64,000 nt of DNA. Source: Berberis thunbergii (lineage: Eukaryota; Streptophyta; Magnoliopsida; Ranunculales; Berberidaceae). The DNA lies in assembly GCA_003290165.1 (NCBI GenBank), contig QNQO01001161.1, positions 296,972 through 360,971 of the forward strand, in the 5' to 3' direction. Positions within the stretch are counted from its first letter, which is position 1. The number at the start of each line of letters is the position of its first letter. The notes under the pieces are model-generated. The model did not search any database, was not told where the DNA came from, and saw only the letters and a program-made list of their open reading frames with translations. Made by a program: the position numbers and the translations under genes. Below are positions 54,887-64,000 of this stretch, piece by piece.

Positions 54887-57619
54887 ATGGAATCATCATC
54901 ACGAGCTTCAAACTTTGATAGTCGGGCTGCCTCTACAGCCGCATCAAATCTCATGAAGCCTAATTCCAACGACATGGCATGGGAGTGGGGACAATGCAGG
55001 AATCCCACTAATAAATCGTTGGTATGGTGCAACTTTTGTGGCAAGATGATTCATTCTGGAATTACAAGATTTAAAGAGCATCTTGCATGGAAGACAGGGA
55101 ATGTGTTAAAATGTGAAAATGTACCAAGTGATGTGAGAATAAAATGCATGGCAGCATTAAATGAAACAAAAAAAAAATGGAGAAGTCTAGAGTTCAGCAA
55201 ATTCTCAATGATGGTGCTTTATTAGGTGGAGAGATTGGAGAGATTGGAGATGATGATGATGTCGCACAACAAAAACAAACAATTAGTGGCAGTGGCATTG
55301 GAATTAGTGGAAGTGGAAGTGTAAGTAGTAAAAAGAGAAAAGTTATTCCTCCTAGTAATGTTAGAGGTCCACTTGATACTATGTTGAAGACCGATTTTAA
55401 CAAATTCAAGCAAGCAGATTTAGATAAGAACAATCCTCACAAGGAGAAGTTGAAGAATGAGGCTTGGATCGCTATAGCGGATTGGGCATATGATGTTGGG
55501 TTGCCTTTTAATGCTGTGCGCACGCCAAAGTTCCAAAATATGATCTACGCCATTGGACAATATGGAAAAGGTAAATATTTAAAGTTTATAACTATTTAAT
55601 TACTTCTAACTTTCTAAGTTTCAATAAATTAAATATAATTTTTTTATTGTTTATTTTTCAGGAATGCCGGCACCCAGTTACTACAATATGCGAGTGACAT
55701 TATTAAGAGATATGCTGAAAGAGACAAAGTTATTTGTCAATTCCTTTAGGAGCAAATGGGAAACATATGGATGCTCAATAATGTCAGATTTTTGGACAGA
55801 TGGGAAGGGTCGCTCCTTAATCAATTTTCTAGTTAATTGTCCAAATGGAACAATATTTTTGAAGTCTATTGATGCCTCAGAATATGTGAAAGATTCTGCG
55901 CTGATTGTTGGGATGATGAATGAAGTCATTGAGGATGTAGGGGAAGAGAACATTATTCAGGTAATTTTATAATTGCGTATTCAAATGAAATATTTATTGA
56001 CCATTGTACTATTTTAACTAGTCCAAGTCATCATTCATGTTCTAATTTATAATGTTAATAATTTTATTTTGTAGTTTGTTACCGATAATGGTTCTAATTT
56101 TAAGGTCGCGGGTGCGGAGCTAGAGAGACAACATCCCCATCTTTTTTGGACACCGTGTGCTGCCCATTGTATTAACTTGATCCTACAAGATCTTGGTAAT
56201 AAGCTAGATAAGATACGGAAGGTTTTGCCCGAAGCTAGAGCAGTTGTCGTATACATTTATAATCATGGGCGAGTCCTGAATATGATGAGAAAGTTGAACG
56301 AGAGTTGCACAGATCTTGTGTAACAAGGTTTGCCACATCATATTACACCTTGCAAAGCATGTGGGAGAATAGGTGTCATGTGCAAACCTTGTTTGTTTCA
56401 GAACAGTGGTGCAAAGTGCTTGCTCCATTAGTGGATGTGCTGAGATTAGTGGATTCGGAAGAAAAACCTTGTATGGGTTACATCTATGAGGCTATAGATA
56501 GAGCAAAGGAGCAAATAGCAAAGAACCTTGACAAAAATAATAGGTTTATCACTTTAGTTTGGAGAATTATAGACCAGAGGTGGAATGATCAGCTACATCA
56601 TCCTTTGCATGCAGGTATTAAAGTCAAACTTTACATTTAGTCATTTTTTTATTTTTAAGTTAAAGATAATAACACATTATAATTTTTTTTCTCTTTTCAG
56701 CTGGCTTTTATCTGAACCCATCCATATATTTCAAGAACTCTTGGGATCGTATGGAGGGAAATAAAGAACTCAAAGCGGGACTTTTTTCATGTATAGAAAG
56801 GATTATGCCTAATGAAGATGATAGTGCTCAAGTTGGAAATGATTTGACCCTTTATCGAGAGTCAACTGGGCTATTTGGGACTTCAATGGCCAAACGAGCA
56901 AGAGATAAACTAAAACCTGGTAAGTTAAGTAATTTAGACTTATAAATTATAATATTTTTTCACTTACCTATTTTTTTGTACTTAACTACTTATAGATTTT
57001 ATTAATCTTATTGAATAGCTGAATGGTGGTCAACTTATGGCTCCGAATCTCCTAAACTTCAAAAGTTTGCAGTAAGGGTTTTATCCCTCACATGTAGCGC
57101 GTCTCCATGTGAGCGCAATTGGAGTACATTTGACAATGTAAGTACTTATTATTAATATGTCATTCACTCGATTATTATTTGTAATTCACAGTTATTTTAA
57201 TTATTTGTGAATAATATATATTAATTATTTTTTCATCAGTTGCATTCCAAAAAAGGAATTGTCTACTTCAAGAAAAGTTGAATGATCTTGTTTTCATTCA
57301 ATACAACAAGAAGTTGGAGCAAAGAACTAAGGAAAGGAATGCAAACATCAGATCTACAACTCATGACCCCATTGTGCTGAGGGAAGTTGATGAAAATGAT
57401 GATTGGCTCATTCCTACAGACAATGAGCTAGGAGAGTTCGTGAGGGAAGGTGATGATCTTACTTGGGCACAAGTAAGAGAGGCAAGGGGAGCCACTAATC
57501 TAAGTCCAAATACAAGAAGTCGGCTGAGGCGACCAAATACAAGTACCGAACTTCGTGATGAAGATGAGGACCAAGGAGAAGAAGACATAGATATTGGCGT
57601 TGCTGATCTTGTTATATGA
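54887..57619 (+). pseudogene. hAT transposase: BED zinc finger, DUF659 and dimerisation domain, three frameshifts
   Basis: Inferred exons: 54887-55570, 55662-55960, 56075-56614, 56701-56919, 57019-57137, 57240-57619. BED finger: WEWGQCRNPTNKSLVWCNFC then HSGITRFKEHLAWK. DUF659-like: SYYNMRVTLLRDML, WETYGCSIMSDFWTDGK, then FVTDNGSNFKVAG and FWTPCAAHCINLIL. C-terminal dimerisation: WWSTYGS, LQKFAVRVLSLTCSASPCER. Frame breaks: the A10 run at 55168-55177, near 56285-56300, and the A6 run near 57250. The product would bind the element's ends and cut and paste it. This copy is inactive unless the A-run breaks are sequencing errors. A plant Ac-like/BED hAT. Confidence 0.88.
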
Positions 57620-58243
57620 TGTTTCATTTTGATGTTTATGAACATGAACATGACATCTTGCTGATCTTGATAATTTGATATTGACATTGTCACATTGCTG
57701 ATCTTGCTTAATGTTATGATATCTTGCTTAATGTTATGAACATAATATGAAATATCTTGCTTTATTGAATTAGTGAATTACAATTTCAAGTTTCAACAAT
57801 TCCAATTTCATCAGTTACATCTGTTGTTCAACTGAAATTTATTGAGTGTGTTTGATAATGTAGATAACATAGTTCAGAGATTTAGTTGTGTTGGCGTGCT
57901 GGGTGCTGCTGCTTGCTGGTGCTGCGAAGCCTGCGATCTCTGTAAGCTTCCCTTCTTTAAATATTTGTTTATCTGAAACAAATATGAACAATGATTAGTA
58001 TTTAGTTTCAAGTTTATTGGCAATTTGGCAAACTAGCAATAACAAATTTATATTAAGTGATTTTTTTTTACTCTATAGTCTATAATACATTAATATACTT
58101 AGTGGGGGTATAAAAATATATTTTAAAAAATAATTCGTTGTATACCGTTATATATCGTTATAGCTCGATATAATCCGATATAACTTATAACGCTCCTAGA
58201 CCGTTATGAATCCGTTGTTCGTTTTAACTGCATAGGTGGAGAT

Positions 58244-58432
58244 CCCTCTCTAATTAGGAGTCATGCTGTAGGAGTGAAGTTCTATGTTAGCTCTGTGCTC
58301 CTAGATACACGGGAAATAGATCTCAATTCAAGAACAATCCGTAGAAGAAAGTTTTCATGTGTGAAAAATACTCTGGTGTTTGCTTCCTAGTTGGAAGCGG
58401 ATAGCAACTATAGTCTACTAGTCTTCATCCGG
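58244..58432 (-). repeat. Tat 3' LTR, proximal part
   Basis: Continues the LTR beyond the hAT element. Inverted, it matches 10590-10750 (TAACTAGGAAGCG, TATCTAGGA-CACA). The first third of the LTR is missing. Confidence 0.7.
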
Positions 58433-58735
58433 TAGAGTCCGCTTGCAGGACTTGTTTTACTAGTCTTCATCCGGCCCGACTCCGTGAATGACATAAATTA
58501 TGCCCAGAGTCTCATTCTCAATTTTCTTGACTAACTCCCTCCGGTCCCTGGGTCGTTCTGGTCGCTTCTCAGAGCCCAGGAATTCCTTTAGCTTGACTGG
58601 TCGTTACAGTCATAGCCACCCTCCTTGTGGTATGAGCAGTACTTGTTGTTGTCATGTTTGGAGGGGTCTCCGCACTGCTTCGAGGGCCACTTTAGATCTT
58701 CCTAGTTTTTCATGAAATTCAAAATGTCCAAAAAG

Positions 58736-59874
58736 CTAAAATTGAGGGGGTGATGGATTTGGATCCAATGTAGTTTGATGTTTCTCTGGTTTGGCCCGAT
58801 CAGAGTCTGATCTGTTGTCATTGCACTTTCGCTTGCTCATTTCTTCATCTTCTCGCCTCCTTCTATCCTTCTCATTTTTAGAAGCGAAGGGTTTATTCTC
58901 AACTTCTGTTCCCCTCTTCACAATTCTCAACTCTTTTAAGGTGATGTACTTCTGGGCACTCTTAAGGAGTTTTGTCATATCTAAAGGGAGTTCCAAGGTG
59001 AGACATTCAAAAAGTTTTCCCTCATTTAGGCTCGCAGTAAAAGCCATCACGGCTATGTCGTCCCTACAACCGTCAATGAATGTCAGCTCGTCATTGAAGC
59101 GTACTCTCTGAGTGTCTCATTGGATCTTTGTTTCAGATAGCGTATATAGTGTGAGCTTTTCTGGAAATGCTGACTTCTGACAAAATGCGTCAGGAACTCC
59201 TTCGCCAGCGTCTTGAATTAGTCGATCGACTTTGATGGGAGGCTGTGGAACCATATTAGTGTTGACTTCTTCAGGCTGGTAGGGAAAGTTCTGCACATTA
59301 CCGACTCAGATCCTTCTTTGAGTGCCATTACATTTTGGTAATAGCGTAAGTGGTCGAATGGGTAGTAGTCCGTCGTAGAAGTCGAGCTTGGAGGCGTGGA
59401 CATCTTTGGAAGAACCTCGTTCATGATACGGTCCACAAACGATGGAACAAAGAGATTGTACAACATGTTTGGGGTCGTGCGCTCCTCTGTAGAGAGGGTT
59501 CTGAGGGTCGAGCCTCTCTGCTCTGATAATCGATTTCGCATTAGCTGCGTTGCATCCTCTATTCCAATGAGAACTAACAAGGGCTTGACTCTCCCATGCT
59601 TGTTCTTTTTCATCTTTCGGAGATGGGGGTATGTGTTGCTCCTGATCTTCATTAGTCGGTGGAGGGTTCTAGTGTATGAAAGCATCAATTGCTTTTGCGA
59701 TTTGCTATATTTGAGACGAGAACAAATCTATCTTGGGGTCCGTCGTTGTTGTAGTTGGTGCATGAGCATGAGTCTAATGCCTGCGTGCCCTTGGCACGGC
59801 TGAGAACGGTGGTATACCGCCAGTCTAGGCATTTGATGTGTCTCTCCATTGTTACGTGATCTGGTGGTAACCAT
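58736..59874 (-). pseudogene. Tat gag (frameshifted)
   Basis: The minus-strand start is MVTTRSRN at 59874. A core with YYPFDHLRYYQNVMALKEGS then CRTFPTSLKKSTLIWFHSLP is the retrotransposon-gag domain. After a frame change come LNEGKLFECLTLELP, KSAQKYITLKELR and a basic tail ending at 58736. The Gag protein packages the RNA. At least two frame changes break it. The tail aligns with the gag end at 3345-3470. Confidence 0.78.
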
Positions 59875-59921
59875 CTTTTTGTATCCCGAAGAGATGATGC
59901 TAGTGAAAGTAAAGAACTTTG

Positions 59922-59945
59922 TCGTTCGCACGGACGATGCCAAAC
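59922..59945 (-). other. Primer-binding site region of the inverted Tat element
   Basis: Directly after the LTR end (CATCA) the minus strand reads GTTTGGCATCGTCCGTGCGA, close to the TTTGGCGCCGTCTGTGGGAA seen after LTRs of this lineage. Confidence 0.65.
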
Positions 59946-60266
59946 TGATGCAGTCATTTTTCGCTCTCTGCTTTGATATTGACTTGCGAATCTGCTGACC
60001 CACACAAGCAACACACGTGAGCCACGAACCACCATTGTGGTCGCCGATGGCACTCCGATGCTAAAGTGATACAGAGATTTGATGAAGGTGTAATGCTGTA
60101 AACATGGAATTTGTAGCGTACCTTAGCTTATCAACCTCATGTCTTATTTATAGTGCTGAAATCCTGGTTCGACCAGGCCATCGATGACATAGTTTAAGGA
60201 ATAAGATCTTCGTGCAGATCTTTATCTAATTAGGAGTTGTCTGTGGAGGGAAGTTTCCATGTTAGT
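59946..60266 (-). repeat. Tat 5' LTR, truncated by the Athila insertion
   Basis: Matches the other two LTR copies from ACATGGAATTTGTAGCG through CAACCTCATGTCTTATTTAT to AATTAGGAG. It stops at 60266, where the Athila LTR begins. Confidence 0.8.
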
Positions 60267-62133
60267 TGATATACACGTAATTATTACAAATTATGACCCT
60301 TAATTTATATATGTTAGTGCTTCAATTAATATATTTTATTCTAATTATTTCAATTTTTAGGTTTTTGTAGGAATCTGCGCGTGCGAACGATAAAATCGCA
60401 TTAAGGCGACAAATTTGAGAAAATGATTAATTTGTCGATTCTAGCAGTGGTACAAAAGAGTGGTTCACACATCTAAGCCTAACCTGAATAAGCATGGTCA
60501 ACTTACTTTAACCAAGCCCAAGCCCAAGCCCAGAAAGCTAGAATCCTAAACCCAGCCTAACAAGGAAATAGGGAAACCCTATTTAGGTTTCTCTATTGCC
60601 TTCTCTTTGAACACTCCTTTTCTCTTCCACGTTTTTCTTCCTCTCTTTTCCAGCCACCATCACCACCTCCACCAAGGCAGAGCCCTGTGTCTCTCGCCAC
60701 TAACCAGCCACCGTCGTCACCACCATCACTAACCACCCTGTTTCACGCTACAAACCACCACCTCGCCACCGAAACAGGCCACCGTTCTCTCTGTCCAGAA
60801 CACAGCCGCCACCACCATCTCCCTCCCTCTCCCTCACAGCCACCATCTCCCGAGCACCATCGCCACCACCGCGCGCACAGTACTGCCACGAAACAGGGAT
60901 CACCTCCCTGTTTCTCTCCCTCGCAACCGCCCTCCTTCCTCTTTCTCTCTTCTCCAAGGTCTCTCCCTCCTTCACGCCTCTCTCTGTTAGAGCCACCACC
61001 ACCACGAGAACCTCGCTACCACCGCGAAACAGGGAGAACACCACCCTGTTTCAGCTCCCTGTTCCTCGTCCCCCTTCGGGTTTTTGGTTGTTATCCCTGT
61101 TCACTCACCTTCTCTCTATTCTTGCAGGTGCCGAAAACGTTCGTGAGGAGAGGAAGCTCGCGAGGAGCGGAGAACGGAGGCGGGAAGGGCGTTGTCGCGC
61201 TGGAGAAGACGAAGTAGAACCAGAGGCGCGAATTCGGCGGGAGAAACTGTTTTTCAGTTTTGAAAACGGTTGTCAACTGAAAACGGTTGTGGCTATTGAC
61301 GCCCCGAAAATTTGTAAGAGCCACCACAGAGCCTATTTAGCTCTTTTTCTCGGGATTCGTGCGCATACAAGAAGTGATGGGTTCCTCCTCCAGTGATGCT
61401 GTGACCACCATCACCATGAGTCACTAAACCCCACGCAAGGTGAAGAGGTGAACTCCTAGATGTAACGAACTAAATTAGTAATTAATTCGCTTTAAGTTTT
61501 CACGATGAATAATGATGTTTAATGATTATCACTTTTATTTAATCTAGAAATTTATGTTATTTCAGTGAGAAGGATTTCATAGATTTCTTCGTAGATTTTT
61601 ATTATTCCGGTGATTATCTTTTCTTCTCCATATAAGCTTAGTCACGCTTTTCTTATGTGTGGAATGTTTAAGAATTAATTGATTCCGGTAGGTTAGTTAT
61701 ATGTGACCGTCATTTATTACGGTATTGTCTCCGGATATATCGTAAGTTTAGGATATCACATATGACAAACTTTTGTGCTTTTCTTAGAAGAAGTGAAATC
61801 TTAAATTCATTTACATTAGGATATATTAATGATTAAAAGATTATTTTTTCGATTACGTCGTTTGGGATGCGAAACACGTAGTTGAGTCATCATAGCGAAT
61901 CAATACTAATTGGCATGTGAAGTCTAGGAGGGATTCTTGGAACCTTGTGATTTTTCTAAACTTAATTTTCATTAAATTAAATTCAATTTCGTATTTTAAA
62001 TTTGTTAGAATTTATTAACTTAGTTTCGCATAGTTTGTTTTCCTTGACCTTATTTTGTAGATCGTTTTTCCTCGTGGGATCGACACCCCATTCTTTACTG
62101 CAATTGACCGCGTGTATTGTTTGGGCGTAATCA
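60267..62133 (+). repeat. 5' LTR of Athila-type element
   Basis: Starts TGATATACACG and ends GGGCGTAATCA just before a TTTTGGCGCC primer site. The length of 1.87 kb is usual for Athila. The Pro/His-rich frame at 60687-61217 and its neighbours come from CCACCA-rich sequence and are not genes. The LTR interrupts the Tat LTR at its left edge. Confidence 0.8.
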
Positions 62134-62136
62134 AAT

Positions 62137-62156
62137 TTTGGCGCCATTGCCGGGGA
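62137..62156 (+). other. Athila primer-binding site
   Basis: TTTGGCGCCATTGCCGGGGA follows the LTR. It is one base off the common Athila TTGGCGCCGTTGCCGGGGA site, considered complementary to an Asp-tRNA end. Confidence 0.85.
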
Positions 62157-62347
62157 ACAAGCGTCATTCTACAAGGAAGGTTTCGGGTATTATCTTTCTT
62201 GCTCATTTTTCATTTTATTTTATTTTATTCTATTTTTTTAGGTTTTAGGTCTAGTTTAATTTCTATATTTATCTTTATTTTTATTTTATTTTATTTCTAA
62301 ATAAAAAATTAAAAAATTAAAAAAAAATTATTAAAAACATTGGGAGC

Positions 62348-64000
62348 GTGAGTTGGAATAGAGACCACTTAGGGAGACTAATTAGGGTCTCAAATTTAGT
62401 TAACTCACAAATTCACATTGAGACCGAATTAAGTCCTACTTCTAACACCATGAGTAATCACGAAGATGATCATGTTCGGTCGCTAAAGGACTATCTCCAC
62501 CCCACGCGCACTGCTACTCCATCATGTATCATGTTTGCACCAAGTACACCAAAGCTAGATTTTAAGCCGGGTATGATACAATTATTACCTACTTTTCATG
62601 GCCAAGATAGTGAAAATCCCTATGTTCACATTAGGGAATTCGAGGAAGTTGTGGCCACCTTTCACAACAAAGTTGAGGCTGTAGACTCGGTTAGACTAAG
62701 GTTCTTTCCTTTTTCCCTTAAGGAAAAAGCAAAGAGTTGGCTATACTCTTTGCGACCAAGGTCTATAGGTTCGTGGGAGGAGATGACCCAAGCATTTTTT
62801 TAATAAATACTTTCCTCACCACAAAACCAACGGTCTAAAGAGACAGATTTCTACCTTCACCCAAAAGAATAGTGAGACATTATATCAAGTATGGGAAAGG
62901 TTCAAGGATCTCTTGAATACATGCCCACACCATGGGTATGAGAGTTGGCGCTTAGTCAGTTATTTTTATGAGGGACTCACTAGTAGAGAGCGTCAGTTCG
63001 TTGAGATGATGTGTAATGGAGAGTTTTTGCAAAAGGACCCTGATGAGGCCATTGAGTACCTGAATGAGTTAGCTGAAAAAGCCCATACTTGGACTGGTCC
63101 AAATGCTACTGAGAGCACAGATAGAACACGCCCAGCTGGAGTTTACCAACTTAGGGAAGAGGATAGCCTTAGAGCCCAACTTGATAGAGTAACTAGGGAG
63201 TTAGAAGCACTTAAGACCAAGGATGGTAAGCCCACACATACTGTTGCCAGAGTTGAGCTACATGACGCCTATTTTGTATGCGGGGGAGTTGAACACTTAG
63301 CACAGGATTGCCCGACCTTCACTGAGATGAGAGGGGTTTATGAGGAACAATGTAACGCCTTAGGGATGTACAAGAAGCCTTATTCACCATTCTCTAACAC
63401 TTACAATTCTGGCTGGAGAGATCACCCTAACTTTAGTTGGAGGTCTGAGGCAGACCAACCTACACACTCACAGGCACAACCACCTAGGTCATACCCTGCA
63501 CCTCCATACAATGCACAATCTAACAGAAGTTCCTTATCAGACACATTGCATGCATTTATAGAGGCACAAGGTAAAACTAATCAAAAATTTGAGGTTGCAT
63601 TGACACAGTTGGCAGAAGAGAACAAGGAGATAAAAAGCCAAATAACCAAGCTGACAAGTCATTAACAGTACAAGCTCGGGGCCAATTTCCGTCACAGCCT
63701 CAAGCAAATCCGAAGGGACAACTTATGGCACAAACCTCTACTTCAGACTCTCAGAATGTCAAAGAGGTTAATGCCATTACTACTCAGAGTGGTAAGATCT
63801 TCGATGGGTCAAGCTCGTCCACGACTATAGGCACCTCCCCAGGTGCAAATGAGAGCATCCCTGAGGATGAGCCCAACAAGAACATTCCAGTTTCAGTTCC
63901 TTTTCCTCAAGCACTACGACCTACTGGAAAGAAATCAGACATGCATGGTGAGATTCTAGAACATTTGAACAGGTTAAAATTAACTTACCTTTGCTGCATG
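62348..64000 (+). pseudogene. Athila gag-pol, 5' part (frameshifted, runs off the window)
   Basis: The likely start is ATG 62447 (MSNHEDDH), with the frame also open from 62348. The gag domain shows FHGQDSENPYVHIREFEEV, then LRFFPFSLKEKAKSWLYSL. A seven-T run (62795-62801) shifts the frame. The second part continues QVWERFKDLLNTCPHHGY, LNELAEKAHTW and a zinc-knuckle VCGGVEHLAQDCP whose first Cys is replaced. A second one-base shift near 63660 moves to a frame with VNAITTQSG, the lead-in to the protease, which lies past the window. Gag would assemble particles around the RNA. The copy looks inactive but recent. Confidence 0.88.

Larger units (their letters stand above)
53867..58243 (+). mobile_element. 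hAT transposon (53875-58235) inserted in Tat LTR
   Basis: The 12-bp tips are CTGTGCAGTTAA and, inverted, CTATGCAGTTAA. The 8-mer GTGGAGAT flanks the element at 53867-53874 and 58236-58243. The undisturbed LTR copy at about 60215 shows the empty site (GTGCAGAT followed by CTAATTAGGAG). Both ends carry several ATAACGG/CCGTTAT motifs. The 4361-bp element encodes a broken transposase. Confidence 0.92.
53612..60266 (-). mobile_element. Inverted Tat-family element: LTR - gag - LTR derivative without pol
   Basis: On the minus strand: partial 5' LTR (60266-59946), primer-binding region, gag (about 59874-58736), gag/protease linker (to about 58475), then 3' LTR sequence (about 58416-53612), split by a 4.36-kb hAT insertion. 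Protease, RT, RNase H, integrase, tandem repeats and antisense ORF are all missing. It is the same family as 3337-11015. It could have moved only with proteins from a full-length relative. Confidence 0.78.

Noticed and set aside
60687..61217. 176-aa Pro/His/Ser-rich frame
   Set aside because: Lies wholly in the Athila LTR, in CCACCA/CTCC-rich low-complexity sequence; no domain.

Overview
This is nuclear DNA from a flowering plant, probably a eudicot. The genes are split by GT-AG introns, the sequence is AT-rich, and plant Ty3/gypsy, Ty1/copia, LINE, hAT and Mutator-type elements fill most of it. I cannot name the species. I see no operons, CRISPR arrays, tRNA or rRNA genes.

Two host genes look complete. 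A clade-F-like protein phosphatase 2C (13020-19884, +, 5 exons, 283 aa) has a 5.3-kb third intron swollen by a 1.5-kb TIR transposon and a 5'-truncated LINE. An LRR-II receptor-like kinase of the At5g10290/At5g65240 type (25057-36846, -, 11 exons, 610 aa) has large introns holding a hAT-like element and a decayed copia gag. Every exon joins in phase. Two host-gene fragments also appear: a broken HPP-family membrane protein (about 11.4-11.9 kb) and a KIN17 fragment carried inside a Mutator-like element (37250-38302).

Layout. 1-3336: 3' end of a Tekay/Del-type gypsy element (integrase, chromodomain, 2.2-kb LTR), apparently inserted in an older Tat-type gypsy. 3337-11015: remains of that Tat element (gag tail, protease, integrase tail, tandem repeats, an antisense ORF, 680-bp LTR). 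11-12.6 kb: HPP pseudogene and PP2C upstream region. 12.6-20.1 kb: PP2C. 20.1-24.6 kb: AT-rich intergenic DNA. 25-36.9 kb: RLK. 37.2-38.3 kb: KIN17 Pack-MULE. 38.3-45.1 kb: decayed repeats, a duplicated non-coding block and a non-autonomous hAT with perfect 8-bp target duplication. 45.5-52.6 kb: hairpin MITEs with 9-bp target duplications and a roughly 260-bp tandem repeat array. 53.6-60.27 kb: a second, inverted, pol-less copy of the Tat family, split by a 4.36-kb hAT element with a decayed transposase gene. 60267-64000: an Athila-type element (LTR, primer-binding site, gag), itself inserted in the Tat 5' LTR.

The most interesting signal is that the KIN17-carrying element and several small hairpin MITEs share a terminal tip like GAG-N-AATTCTA and 9-bp target duplications. 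This suggests one Mutator-like transposase mobilised all of them. The transposon history can be read in order: Tat first; then Tekay, hAT and Athila into Tat copies; and MULE MITEs scattered around.
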